A stretch of 64,000 nucleotides of DNA from DATARR01 sp036376245 (GCA_036376245.1 DASVAS010000049.1:55158-119157), one strand, 5' to 3'. Counted from the first letter of the stretch, positions 53,281 through 62,013 are shown. Numbers and translations: made by a program. The notes: a model not told the origin generated them from the sequence alone.

Positions 53281-53293
53281 CGGGAGGAACGCG

Positions 53294-55513
53294 ATGGCGA
53301 GATACATTGGAAAGGAAATGAGCCGCGTCGACGGCGTGGCGAAGGTGACCGGCAAGGCGAAGTACGCGGCGGAGTTCCAGGTGCCGAACGTCGCCTACGG
53401 CTTCGTCGTGACGGGGACCGTGGCCAAGGGCAGGATCCAGTCGATCGATACGCGCCAGGCCGAGGCGGCCCCGGGCGTCCTCCGTGTCTTCACCCACCTG
53501 AACACGCCGAAGCTCGGACCGAAAACCGTTTCGGAAGACGCGCCGCCGCGCGGCACCCGCGACGAGCGGGACAAGTCGTTCCGTGCTCTCCAGTCCGACA
53601 GAATCCTTTTCAACGCCCAGCCGGTGGCCCTGGTCGTCGCCGAGACGTACGAGCAGGCGCGGTACGCGGCGCGCCTCGTCAAGGCCTCCTACAACGCGGA
53701 GAAGCACGCGACCGACACGGAGGCTGTGCGAGACAGCGCGCGCGTGCCCCCGCAGGGGCCTCCCCCGAAGCCGCGCGGCAATCCCGAGGAGGCGATGCGC
53801 AACGCGCCGGTGAAGGTCGAGGCCGAGTACCGCATCCCTATCGAGCACCACAATCCCATGGAGCCGCACGCGGCCATCGCCTTCTGGCAGGGCGACAAGC
53901 TCACGATCTTCGACAAGACGCAGGAGGTCTACGGCGTGCGCGCGCACCTGGCCGCGAGCTTCGGCGTCCCCGAGGAGAACGTGAAGGTCGTCTCGCCGTT
54001 CGTCGGCGGAGCCTTCGGATCATCGCTGCGGCCGAACTACTATCCGTCGCTGACGGCGATGGCGGCCCGCGAGCTCCAGCGCCCGGTGAAAGTCGTCTAC
54101 ACGCGCACGCAGATGTTCACCGGCCACGGCTACCGCCCGTACACCATCCAGAAAGTGGCGCTTGGCGCGGACAAATCGGGGAAGCTCGCCGCGATCATCC
54201 ACGAGGCCGTCCACAACACCTCCAGCTTCGAGGAGTTCAACGACAGCACCACCGGTTTTCCGCGCCAGGTGTACGCCTGCCCCAACCTCTACGCGCCGTT
54301 GAAGATCGTGAGCACCGATCTCAACACGCCGACCTGGATGCGCGCGCCCGGGGCCGTCAGCGGCATGTTCGCGCTCGAATGCGCGATGGACGAGCTGGCG
54401 TACGCGCTGAAGATCGATCCGCTGGAGCTGCGCCTCATCAACTACGCGGAGGTGGACCCCGAGAGCGGCAAGCCGTGGTCGAGCAAGGCGCTGCGGGAGT
54501 GCTACCGGCTGGGCGCGGAGAAGTTCGGGTGGAAGAACCGCAAGCCCGAGCCCCGCTCGATGCGCGACGGCCGGCTGCTGGTCGGCTGGGGGACGGCCAC
54601 CGGCGTCTGGGGCGCGTTCCAGCGGCCCGCCAGCGCCAGGATCACGCTGCGCGCCGACGGCACGGCGCACGTGGTCAGCGCCACCAGCGACATCGGCCCC
54701 GGCACCTACACGGTGATGACCATGATCGCCGCCGAGTACCTGGGGCTGAGGCCGGAGCGGGTCCACTTCGAGCTCGGCGACACGGATTTTCCGCGCGCGC
54801 CGTCGCAGGGCGGATCGCAGACCACGTCGAGCGTCGGCTCGGCCGTGTACGGCGCGGCCCTGGCCGTGGGCGCGAAGCTGTTGTCGCTGGCGAACCAGGA
54901 CGCGAATTCACCGTTGAAGGAGGCGGCCGCCTCCGACGTGGAGATGCTCGACGGCCGCCTGCGGCTCAAGAGCGATCCGTCGCGTTTCGTCGACGTCGCC
55001 GAGGTCATGCGGCGCAACGGCCTCGCCGAGGTCACCGAGACGTTCGAATCGCGCCCGTCGCCGGAGCGCCAGAAGTACGCGCTGCTGGCGCACGGCGCGC
55101 AGTTCATCGAGGTAAAGGTGGACCCGGACCTGGGGACCGTCCGCGTCGCGCGCGCCATCGAGGTCACGGCCTGCGGCAGGATCATCAATCCCAAGGCGTC
55201 GCACAGCCAGGAGATCGGCGGCGTGGTCTGGGGCATCGGGATGGCGCTGCAGGAGGCCACGGAGATCGATCACCGCTACGGGCGGATCATGAATCCGAAC
55301 CTCCAGCACTATCACGTCCCTGTCAACGCGGACGTCCACGAGATCGAAACATTATTCGTCGAGGAGGACGACAAGATCGTCAATCCGCTCGGCGTCAAGG
55401 GCATGGGGGAGTTGGGGATGGTCGGCATTCCGGCGGCCATCGCCAACGCCGTGTTCCACGCCACGGGCCGGCGCGTGAGGGATCTGCCGATCACGCCGGA
55501 CAAGCTGCTGTAG
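53294..55513 (+). CDS. molybdopterin-binding subunit (PaoC-like)
   Basis: The 739-aa large subunit shows RVDGVAKVTGKAKYAAEFQVP at the start, the IPIEHHNPMEPHAAIAFW block, VSPFVGGAFGSSLRPNYYPSLTAMAAREL, TWMRAPGAVSGMFALECAMDELAYAL, GTYTVMTMIAAEYLGLRPERV, QGGSQTTSSVGSAV, and near the end KGMGELGMVGIPAAIANAVFHATG with the catalytic Glu in GMGELG. It should oxidise aldehydes or N-heterocycles. No PaoD/XdhC-type maturation gene is next to it. Its last 29 bp, including the stop, are repeated at the end of the next gene. Confidence 0.95.
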   Translation: MARYIGKEMSRVDGVAKVTGKAKYAAEFQVPNVAYGFVVTGTVAKGRIQSIDTRQAEAAPGVLRVFTHLNTPKLGPKTVSEDAPPRGTRDERDKSFRALQSDRILFNAQPVALVVAETYEQARYAARLVKASYNAEKHATDTEAVRDSARVPPQGPPPKPRGNPEEAMRNAPVKVEAEYRIPIEHHNPMEPHAAIAFWQGDKLTIFDKTQEVYGVRAHLAASFGVPEENVKVVSPFVGGAFGSSLRPNYYPSLTAMAARELQRPVKVVYTRTQMFTGHGYRPYTIQKVALGADKSGKLAAIIHEAVHNTSSFEEFNDSTTGFPRQVYACPNLYAPLKIVSTDLNTPTWMRAPGAVSGMFALECAMDELAYALKIDPLELRLINYAEVDPESGKPWSSKALRECYRLGAEKFGWKNRKPEPRSMRDGRLLVGWGTATGVWGAFQRPASARITLRADGTAHVVSATSDIGPGTYTVMTMIAAEYLGLRPERVHFELGDTDFPRAPSQGGSQTTSSVGSAVYGAALAVGAKLLSLANQDANSPLKEAAASDVEMLDGRLRLKSDPSRFVDVAEVMRRNGLAEVTETFESRPSPERQKYALLAHGAQFIEVKVDPDLGTVRVARAIEVTACGRIINPKASHSQEIGGVVWGIGMALQEATEIDHRYGRIMNPNLQHYHVPVNADVHEIETLFVEEDDKIVNPLGVKGMGELGMVGIPAAIANAVFHATGRRVRDLPITPDKLL
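55485..55513 (+). repeat. 29-bp direct repeat, left copy
   Basis: TGCCGATCACGCCGGACAAG plus CTGCTGTAG, the end of the molybdenum-subunit gene (encoding PITPDKLL-stop), recurs at 56040-56068 with one change (C to T). Confidence 0.85.
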
Positions 55514-55552
55514 ATGAAAGGCCACAGACGAACAGTACAATGATCGGGCGCA

Positions 55553-56068
55553 ATGAGCCTGCCCGCCGTTCTCATCCGTCCCGCGGTACCCGCCGACCTC
55601 GAAGCCATCGGCCGGCTCGGCGCGCTCCTCGTCCGTACGCACCATGACTTCGACCCCGACCGCTTCATCGCTGCTACGCCGCGGACCGAGCGCGGATACG
55701 GCTCGTTTCTCGGGACGCAGCTCGACAGGCCGGACGTCATCGTCCTGGTCGCCGAGCGCGGCGCCGAGGTGGCCGGCTATACGTACGCGGGAGTCGAAGG
55801 GAATGATTACATGTCGCTGCGCGGGCCGGCGGGCGTGCTGTACGACATCGTGGTCGATCCCGCCCATCGTGGGCAGGGAGTCGGCCGGGCGCTGCTCGAC
55901 GCGACTCTGGAGGCGCTCGAGGCGAAAGGCGTGCCCCGGATCGTGCTCTCGACGGCGGAGCGGAACGAGTCCGCGCAACGGCTTTTCGCTCGCGCGGGAT
56001 TCCGGCGAACGATGATCGAGATGACTCGCGAGTCGGGCGTGCCGATCACGCCGGACAAGTTGCTGTAG
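55553..56068 (+). CDS. GNAT family N-acetyltransferase
   Basis: The 171-aa GNAT fold protein has IRPAVPADLEAIGRLGALLV, VAGYTYAGVEG, then the acetyl-CoA motif VLYDIVVDPAHRGQGVGRALLDATLEAL (R/Q-x-x-G-x-G/A) and RIVLSTAERNESAQRLFARAGFRRT. The substrate is unknown; the layout resembles peptide- or small-amine acetylating GNATs. The last eight residues (PITPDKLL) are identical to the C-terminus of the upstream molybdenum subunit because the gene ends in a copy of that gene's last 29 bp. The normal GNAT core ends before this tail. Confidence 0.9.
   Translation: MSLPAVLIRPAVPADLEAIGRLGALLVRTHHDFDPDRFIAATPRTERGYGSFLGTQLDRPDVIVLVAERGAEVAGYTYAGVEGNDYMSLRGPAGVLYDIVVDPAHRGQGVGRALLDATLEALEAKGVPRIVLSTAERNESAQRLFARAGFRRTMIEMTRESGVPITPDKLL
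56040..56068 (+). repeat. 29-bp direct repeat, right copy
   Basis: It has 28 of 29 identities to 55485-55513 and supplies the last codons and stop of the GNAT gene. The 526 bp between the copies hold only that gene. Confidence 0.85.
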
Positions 56069-56106
56069 GCAAGTCAAGGAAGCACGGGGATTCCAAGCGT
56101 TCGCGC

Positions 56107-56136
56107 CCCCGCCCGGGCATAAATGCCCGGGCGGGG
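56107..56136. terminator. perfect 14-bp palindrome
   Basis: CCCCGCCCGGGCAT-AA-ATGCCCGGGCGGGG lies between the GNAT stop and the antiporter start. It is a very strong hairpin without a T-run and is probably the end of the hydroxylase-GNAT transcript. Confidence 0.6.
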
Positions 56137-56166
56137 CCGGGGAGGGGCATCGAGGATGGACAGGCG

Positions 56167-57756
56167 ATGAAGGTCTTCGAGGTCGTCATCGCGCTGCTGC
56201 TGGGCGGCGCGGTCCTGGCCGCCGTGGCGCGGCGGATCGGGGCGCCGTATCCGGCGCTGGTGGCGCTCGCGGGCGCCGCGCTGGCGCTGATCCCCGGCGC
56301 GCCGACGCTCGTTCTCGATCCCGCGCTCGCGCTCGCGCTGTTCGTCGCGCCCGTCCTGGTCGACGCCGCCTTCGACTCCTCGCTGCGCGACCTGCGCGCG
56401 AACTGGCGCGCGGTCGCCAGCCTGGCGCTCGGCGCCGTGGCCCTCACCATCGTCGCCGTCGCCGTGGTCGCGCGGTGGCTCGTCCCGGACATGCCGTGGG
56501 CGGCGGCGGTCGCGCTCGGAGCGATCGTGGCGCCGCCGGACGCGGCGGCGGCCACCGCGGTGCTCAAGCAGCTCCGCCCGCCTCACCGTCTGCTGGTGAT
56601 CCTGGAGGGCGAGAGCCTGTTCAACGACGCCAGCGCGCTGCTCGTCTACCGCCTCGCGGTCGGCGCCATGATCGCCGGCGGCCTGTCCGGATGGAGCGTG
56701 GCGCCGACGCTGCTCGTGGTCACGGTGGGCAGCGTCGTTCTCGGGCTGGCGCTCGCGCCGCTCAGCCTCGCCGTCAACGCGCGCATCAGCGACGTCGCGA
56801 CCGCGGTGGTGTTCCAGTTCTGCAGCACGTTCGCCGTCTGGATGCTCGCCGAGCGGCTGCATCTCTCGGGCATCATCACGCTGGTGGTCTTCGCGATGGC
56901 GGCGGCGCGCCGCGCGCCCGAGATCATGCCGGCGCGCATCCGCATCCCGGCGTGGGCGGTGTGGGAGGTCGCGGTGTTCGTGCTGAACGTGCTCGCGTTC
57001 ATCCTGGTGGGCTTCCAGCTCAAATCGATCGCCGCGCGGGCCACCGGGGCGACGGGAGCGCGCTACGCGACCGTGGCGGCGGTCGTGTGCGTCGCGGTCA
57101 TCCTCGCGCGCATCGCGTGGGTGACCGGCGCCGCGGCGTTCAGCCGCTGGCGCTGCCGTCCGCGCCCGGACGGCATGCCCGGACCGCGCGACGCGGTGGC
57201 GCTCAGCCCGCGCGGCGCGGCGGTGGTGGGGTGGTGCGGCATGCGCGGCGCCGTGACGCTCGCCGCCGCGCTCGCGCTTCCGACGGCGTTCCCCTATCGC
57301 GACCTGATCCTCGTCACCGCGTTCGGGGTGGTGCTCGGCACGCTGGTGTTCCAGGGGCTCACGCTGCGGCCGCTCCTGCTGCGCCTGCGGCTGGAGGACG
57401 ACGGGACGGTGGACCGCGAGGTGCGCTTCGCGCGGGTCGAGACGCTGCGGGCGGCGAGGGAGGCCGCGGCGGCGTGCCCGGGAGCCGAGACCGCGGAGCT
57501 CGTGCGGCACCGCTACGACCTGCAACTGCGCCGCGCCGAGGAGGAGCTCAGAGCGCCCGAAGGAGCCGCGGCGACCGACGGCCAGGCGGACGCGGCGGTC
57601 GTGCGCGCCGCGACCGAGGCGGCGCGGCGGCGGCTCATGGCGCTCCGGGCCGACGACACGATCGGCGACGCCGCGTTCCAGCGTGTCGAGACGGAGCTGG
57701 ACTGGGCGGAGCTCGACTGGGCGCAGGTCCTGCGCACCGCGGACGATGAAGGATAG
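56167..57756 (+). CDS. CPA1 family Na+/H+ antiporter
   Basis: The 529-aa protein has about twelve transmembrane helices (residues 1-410). It carries the CPA1 signature ALGAIVAPPDAAAATAVLKQL and LEGESLFNDASALLVYRLAV, followed later by WCGMRGAVTLAAALALP. The acid pair in the ND/APPDA helices is the ion site. The last 120 residues are hydrophilic and helical, a cytoplasmic regulatory tail. It exchanges Na+ or K+ for H+. The ATG is 30 bp after the palindrome. Confidence 0.9.
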   Translation: MKVFEVVIALLLGGAVLAAVARRIGAPYPALVALAGAALALIPGAPTLVLDPALALALFVAPVLVDAAFDSSLRDLRANWRAVASLALGAVALTIVAVAVVARWLVPDMPWAAAVALGAIVAPPDAAAATAVLKQLRPPHRLLVILEGESLFNDASALLVYRLAVGAMIAGGLSGWSVAPTLLVVTVGSVVLGLALAPLSLAVNARISDVATAVVFQFCSTFAVWMLAERLHLSGIITLVVFAMAAARRAPEIMPARIRIPAWAVWEVAVFVLNVLAFILVGFQLKSIAARATGATGARYATVAAVVCVAVILARIAWVTGAAAFSRWRCRPRPDGMPGPRDAVALSPRGAAVVGWCGMRGAVTLAAALALPTAFPYRDLILVTAFGVVLGTLVFQGLTLRPLLLRLRLEDDGTVDREVRFARVETLRAAREAAAACPGAETAELVRHRYDLQLRRAEEELRAPEGAAATDGQADAAVVRAATEAARRRLMALRADDTIGDAAFQRVETELDWAELDWAQVLRTADDEG

Positions 57757-57833
57757 TCCACAGCGAGGAGGAGCGGCATGCGGATCGGCATTCCGGATCT
57801 GGCGTACCGGTTCGAGCGTATAAGATCCCCCCG

Positions 57834-58238
57834 ATGAGGCGCGCCGAGCTCTCCGACGACATCCGCCGGTTCATCCTGACCAGCGTGCCTTCGGTGCCGT
57901 ACCTGGAAGCCATCCTGCTTCTGAGGGCCGATCCCGAGGTGGGCTGGGACGTGCCGCGGTTGGCCGCGCGCCTCTACGTCCCCGAGAGGCAGGCCGCCGA
58001 GCTGCTCTCCGCGCTGGCCGCGGCCGGCATCGCGCGCGGCGAGGACGAGGGAGAGACGGCCCTGTTCCGCTATGCGCCCGCCACCGACGAGCTGCGCGAG
58101 CGGCTCGACGCCCTGGCCGAGGCGTATTCGGCCAACCTCGTCGGGGTGACCGACCTGATCCATTCCCGCTTCGACAAACGGGCGCGGCAGTTCGCCGACG
58201 CCTTCCGGTTGCGCAAGGACAGCGGAAAAGAGGATTGA
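57834..58238 (+). CDS. winged-helix-like hypothetical protein
   Basis: The 134-aa soluble protein has a helix-rich winged-helix-like region: VPYLEAILLLRADPEVGWDVPRLAARLYVPERQAAELLSALAAAGIARG (19-67), then a short strand pair (ALFRYAP) and a C-terminal helix with basic end. This looks like a small DNA-binding or adaptor protein that senses no obvious ligand. It is followed 1 bp later by two small membrane protein genes, so the three are one operon, and it may regulate or partner them. Confidence 0.7.
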   Translation: MRRAELSDDIRRFILTSVPSVPYLEAILLLRADPEVGWDVPRLAARLYVPERQAAELLSALAAAGIARGEDEGETALFRYAPATDELRERLDALAEAYSANLVGVTDLIHSRFDKRARQFADAFRLRKDSGKED

Positions 58239-58239
58239 C

Positions 58240-58500
58240 ATGGTACCCGTGATCTACTCCCTGTGCGCCCTGACCAGCTTCGCCTGCTGCGTGCTGCTGT
58301 GGCGAGGCTGGCGCGCCGGCGGCAACCGCCTGCTGCTGTGGAGCGCCCTGTGCTTCGCCGGGCTGACGGTGAACAACCTGCTGCTGGTGATCGACAAGGT
58401 GGTCCTGCCGACCCAGGTGGACCTGTATACCGCGCGGCTGCTCTCGGCCCTGGTGGCGGTCTCGCTGCTGCTGTACGGCCTGGTCTGGGAGGAGGAATAG
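58240..58500 (+). CDS. DUF5985 membrane protein
   Basis: The 86-aa protein has three transmembrane helices (IYSLCALTSFACCVLLWRGW, LLLWSALCFAGLTVNNLLLVI, ARLLSALVAVSLLLYGLVW). It matches the DUF5985 family, which usually comes as tandem pairs with a HTH-like gene. Function is unknown. It starts 1 bp after the winged-helix-like gene stop and is followed 2 bp later by its paralogue. Confidence 0.8.
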   Translation: MVPVIYSLCALTSFACCVLLWRGWRAGGNRLLLWSALCFAGLTVNNLLLVIDKVVLPTQVDLYTARLLSALVAVSLLLYGLVWEEE

Positions 58501-58502
58501 CC

Positions 58503-58760
58503 ATGGAGCAGATGCTGATGGGGGGCATCGCCATGGGCTGGGTGGTCGCGGGCCTGTTCTTCTTCCGCTTCTGGCGGCAGTCGCGCGACCGCTTCTTCCT
58601 CTTCTTCGCCGCCTCGTTCTGGATCGAAGCGATCAATCGCGTGGCGCTGGGGCTATGGGCGAGCGCCGACGAGACCAACCCCTTGTTCTACGGCATCCGC
58701 CTGGTCTCCTACGGCTTGATCCTGCTGGCGATCTGGCAGAAGAACCGTCCGCGGTCCTGA
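58503..58760 (+). CDS. DUF5985 membrane protein, second copy
   Basis: The 85-aa protein has three transmembrane helices (GGIAMGWVVAGLFFFRFW, FFLFFAASFWIEAINRVALGLW, YGIRLVSYGLILLAIWQKN). It resembles its neighbour in layout (W(R/x)xxR, then second helix with conserved N). The pair probably forms a hetero-oligomer in the inner membrane. The ATG at 58503 follows GGAGGAATAGCC within the previous gene's last codons. Confidence 0.8.
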   Translation: MEQMLMGGIAMGWVVAGLFFFRFWRQSRDRFFLFFAASFWIEAINRVALGLWASADETNPLFYGIRLVSYGLILLAIWQKNRPRS

Positions 58761-58784
58761 CTCTACGTTGTCAGATTCGGCACG

Positions 58785-58980
58785 GCCGCCCGCCCGAGCC
58801 CTCACCCCGACCCTCTCCCGACCCCTCCCTCCCTCCCACACCGGGAGAGGGCGCCCCCTCCCAAAGGCAAAGAACTGAAGGGTGTGTCCGGTTTGTTTTT
58901 CTCCCCTCCTCTCCCGGTGAGGGAGGGAGGGAGGGGTCGGGAGAGGAGGGGTAGGGGTGGTGAGGGCTCGGGTGGGCGGC
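58785..58980. repeat. 196-bp palindromic element between convergent genes
   Basis: The left arm (about 58785-58852) and right arm (about 58907-58980) are inverted copies, CCCGAGCCCTCACCCCGACC pairing with GGTGAGGGCTCGGG-type sequence. The arms are pure C/T and G/A runs in long stretches (CCCTCCCTCCCTCCC). It lies between the DUF5985 pair (+) and the Agl23-like gene (-). Such GC-rich pyrimidine/purine palindromes are common intergenic repeats and could end transcription both ways or form triplex/H-DNA. Confidence 0.7.
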
Positions 58981-59004
58981 TTGGCTGAATCCGGCAAAGT
59001 AGAG

Positions 59005-60486
59005 CTAAGAGCCCACCCCCTTGTTCACGTAGACCACCACCACCTTGCCCGGCCGCAGGAGGTATTCGCGGCGCTGATAGCGCTGCTTCAGGAGCGGCCG
59101 CAGCTTTCCCTCCAGCTCCTTGTCGACCACGAGGACGCCGCCGTCCGGCGCGGGCGGGATCTTGTTGTCGTACTGGAGCCCGGGCAGGCCGTTCAGATAC
59201 CAGGGGAGGGGCCAGGCGTACCGGACCAGGATGCGGACGGAGCCTTCCGGCGGGAGCCGCCGCGCCGCCTCCCGCACGTCGGCCACCAGAGCCCGCACCT
59301 CCGGGCTGGTGGGCACGTAGACCAGGGACAGGCGGGAGTCTTCGAAGCGGAAGAAGGAGACCTCGACGGCGCGCCAGCCGCTCCAGGCGAGCCCGAGGAC
59401 GAAAGGAACGGCCAGGGCCCACCGCCACGGCCGCCTCCACCTCCAGGCTTCCCGGAACAGCAGGCCCGCCGCGAGGACGGCGGGCAGCACCATGTTCAGC
59501 GCCAGCCACGGCGTCTTGTAGGTCAGCAGCGAGTAGGCGGCGAGCTGGCCGGCCGCCCAGAGGGCGCAGAAAACTCCGAAGGCGTCCCGCTTCCGCAGGG
59601 CGAGAAGCCCGCCCGCCACGGCGCAGGCGACCGTTACGGTCTCGAAGGAGAGCAGGAGACGCGGGAAGTAGGCCCACGGCTTGCCGTGCCCCGCGCCGCC
59701 GAGCCCCCGGTCCGCCCAGAAGAGGAAGGTGCGGACGGAGTCGATCACGCCCCGGGGGGCCGTGAAGAAGGACGTGTAGAGGAAGACGTAGGGAATCCCG
59801 AACGCCGCCGCGGCCCGCCAGGCCGTTCCCTTGCGGGGAGCGCCCCAGAGCTCGCGCAGGTCCGGCCGGCCGCGCGCCCAGAGGCGGGCCAGGACGGCGG
59901 CGATCGCGAGCACCGTCACCGTCAGCACCCAGGTCTCCTTGACCGTGGCGAGGAGACCCAGGCAGAAGGCCGCGAGGATCAGCCGCTGTTCCCGGCGCTC
60001 TTCGAGCCAGGAGGCGGCGGCCGCCACCAGCGCCAGGGTCAGGGCGGCCAGAAAGGTCTCGTGGATGAGGTTCCGGCCGTAGGCCACGAACGAGGGGGAG
60101 AGAGCGAGGAGCCACGCCGCCGCGGTGATCCCCGCCAACCCCAGCCGACGCCGCAGGGGCAGCAGCAGCGGCACCATGGCGGCCGAAACCAGGGCCGCCG
60201 GCAGCCGCAGGACCAGATCGCTGGTCCCCAGGACGCCGAGGAACGGCAGGACGAGGAAGAAGAGGAACGGGCCGTGGAAGTTGACGGGATCGTAGGCGAT
60301 CCCGAATCCCTCCAGCGGGCGGGAGGCGATCCAGGCGTTGACGCCCTCGTCATGATGCAGCGGCCGGAGGTCCAGCCAGGCGAGCCGGAGCGCCAGGGCG
60401 ACGGCGAACGCCGTCCAGAACGGAAGCCAGCGGACGGCTGCTGCCCAGTTCCCTCCCCGCGGCTCCGGCCTTGCGCTGGCTTCCAT
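59005..60486 (-). CDS. Agl23-like membrane glycosyltransferase
   Basis: The 493-aa polytopic protein has about eleven transmembrane helices and the GT39/ArnT-type acid pair in RPLHHDEGVNAWIASRPLEGFGIAYDPVNFHGPF (D-E near residue 48). This matches the family annotated 'flippase activity-associated protein Agl23'. Such enzymes transfer sugars from polyprenyl phosphate carriers outside the membrane. The C-terminal soluble part (400-493) has LYVPTSPEVRALVADVREAARRLP. It diverges from the peptide-glycosyltransferase pair at 60559, so the two transcripts share the 72-bp intergenic region. Confidence 0.8.
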   Translation of the reverse strand: MEASARPEPRGGNWAAAVRWLPFWTAFAVALALRLAWLDLRPLHHDEGVNAWIASRPLEGFGIAYDPVNFHGPFLFFLVLPFLGVLGTSDLVLRLPAALVSAAMVPLLLPLRRRLGLAGITAAAWLLALSPSFVAYGRNLIHETFLAALTLALVAAAASWLEERREQRLILAAFCLGLLATVKETWVLTVTVLAIAAVLARLWARGRPDLRELWGAPRKGTAWRAAAAFGIPYVFLYTSFFTAPRGVIDSVRTFLFWADRGLGGAGHGKPWAYFPRLLLSFETVTVACAVAGGLLALRKRDAFGVFCALWAAGQLAAYSLLTYKTPWLALNMVLPAVLAAGLLFREAWRWRRPWRWALAVPFVLGLAWSGWRAVEVSFFRFEDSRLSLVYVPTSPEVRALVADVREAARRLPPEGSVRILVRYAWPLPWYLNGLPGLQYDNKIPPAPDGGVLVVDKELEGKLRPLLKQRYQRREYLLRPGKVVVVYVNKGVGS

Positions 60487-60558
60487 CGTTCAGCCCGCAG
60501 GATACAACAAGGCCTGGAGGCGCGTGGTAAAATGGAGGCTCCTCTGAAAGGAGATTTC

Positions 60559-60699
60559 ATGAAACGTGCGGATGCTCCGAAGCCGATCGATCCGGCGGTC
60601 CTGAAGAAGATTCTCGGCGGCGCGCAACCCGTCGAGGACAAGAACCAGAAGGCCGCGGTCATCGAACAGTCTTCCTTTTATTCCTTCTACCATTCCTGA
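60559..60699 (+). CDS. 46-aa leader-like peptide, candidate RiPP precursor
   Basis: The 46-aa peptide has KPIDPAVLKKILGGAQ, an amphipathic helix ending in a double glycine, like RiPP leaders cut after GG. A 25-residue segment follows, ending SSFYSFYHS with alternating Ser and Tyr/Phe. GAAAGGAGATTTC gives one of the strongest ribosome sites in the window, which supports a real gene. A SunS-like glycosyltransferase starts 20 bp after its stop. The C-terminal Ser and Tyr could be glycosylation sites. No peptidase or transporter is adjacent. The family is not recognised. Confidence 0.6.
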   Translation: MKRADAPKPIDPAVLKKILGGAQPVEDKNQKAAVIEQSSFYSFYHS

Positions 60700-60719
60700 T
60701 CGATCCACTCCCCCCGCCG

Positions 60720-61928
60720 GTGCTGCTCTCGGTCTGTCTGATCGCGAAAAACGAAGAGCGGTTCCTGGCGGGGTGTCTGGAGTCCGTCCGCCCGGTGGCC
60801 GACGAGATCGTGCTCGTGGACACCGGCTCCGCGGACCGGACGGTGGCGATCGCCGCGGACTACGGATGCCACGTTCTTCACCGGCCCTGGGACGACGACT
60901 TCTCGGCCGCCCGCAACGCGGGAATCGACGCTGCGCGGGGGAGTTGGATCCTCTGCATGGACGCCGACGAGCGGCTCTCGAATCCCGCCGCCCTGCGCGC
61001 CGCGATCCTCGCCGCCGGGCCTGAAGTCGGAGGCTTCCTCATCGAGCGCCACGACGTCGTCACCCACCCCGAGGGGCAGACCGAGGTCTATCCGATCGGG
61101 ATTCTCCGCTTGTTCCGCAATCACGAGGGCATCCGCTACGAGGGCATCGTCCACGAGCGTCCCAACGACGCCGTGCTCCGCGCGGGATTTCAGATCGCCA
61201 GCCTCGCCACCCTGAACCTGATCCATCTGGTGAATCATCTGCCCCAGGACCGGCTGGAGGAGAAGCAGCGGCGCTACCTTCGTCTCCTGGACCGCGAGCT
61301 CGAGCGGGACGCGCGAAATTCCTGTGCCCTTTACTACCGGGGGAAGACCCTGTGGTATCTCCGCCGGCTGGAGGAGGCCGAGACGGAATTCCGTGCCCTG
61401 GTGGCCGGCGAGGAGTGCCCCCTCTCCCTGCGGGCCTCCGCCTGGTGCATGCTGGCGGCGCTGCTTTCGGAAAAGGGACTCCGGAGCGACGCCGTGGACT
61501 GCGTGCAGGAGAGCCTGGCGCTCATCCCCGAGCAGTCCCTGGCGTTCTACGTCCTCGCCGAGATCCTGTACGCGGACGGCCATTTCGCCCACGCGCTGGA
61601 GGCCTACCAGCGCGTCCGGCTCAGCATGGACCCGGACGGCGGCCTGAGCCAGGTGCCGGGAGATCTGTGCATGACCCGCGAAAAGCGCGCCTACAAGCTC
61701 GGCTGCTGCCATCTGGCTCTCGGCGACCTGGAAGCCGCCGAATCCCGGTTCCGGGAAGGCCTGAACGCCAATCCCGGCCACAGCGGCTGTCATTACGGTC
61801 TGGCCCGTGTCGCCCTGCTGCGGGACGACCGCGCCGGCGCCGTCGAGCGGCTGGAGACCGCGTTGCGGCACGATCCCGCCTGGAAAGCGCCGCGCGAGCT
61901 CCTGGCCAGCCTGAGAGCCGGGGAGTAG
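60720..61928 (+). CDS. GT2 glycosyltransferase with TPR tail (SunS-like)
   Basis: The 402-aa protein has a GT2 domain (1-225): LSVCLIAKNEERFLAGCLESVRPVADEIVLVDTGSADRT, the DDDFSAARNAGI segment, and DxD in MDADERL. A C-terminal TPR-like helical region follows (240-402), with units such as ALYYRGKTLWYLRRLEEAETEFRAL and ALEAYQRVRLSMDP. This fusion is seen in SunS, the S-glycosyltransferase of sublancin, and in other TPR-GT2 enzymes of unknown target. The start is GTG at 60720 without a clear ribosome site, so translation may depend on the 46-aa peptide gene 20 bp upstream. Confidence 0.8.
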   Translation: MLLSVCLIAKNEERFLAGCLESVRPVADEIVLVDTGSADRTVAIAADYGCHVLHRPWDDDFSAARNAGIDAARGSWILCMDADERLSNPAALRAAILAAGPEVGGFLIERHDVVTHPEGQTEVYPIGILRLFRNHEGIRYEGIVHERPNDAVLRAGFQIASLATLNLIHLVNHLPQDRLEEKQRRYLRLLDRELERDARNSCALYYRGKTLWYLRRLEEAETEFRALVAGEECPLSLRASAWCMLAALLSEKGLRSDAVDCVQESLALIPEQSLAFYVLAEILYADGHFAHALEAYQRVRLSMDPDGGLSQVPGDLCMTREKRAYKLGCCHLALGDLEAAESRFREGLNANPGHSGCHYGLARVALLRDDRAGAVERLETALRHDPAWKAPRELLASLRAGE

Positions 61929-62013
61929 ACGGAACGCCATTCTGGCGCGCTTCTTTCTTTTTGTTCAAGCTTTCAGCCGCCGCGACAGCAAATTAAATCG
62001 CTCCAAGCCGTCG

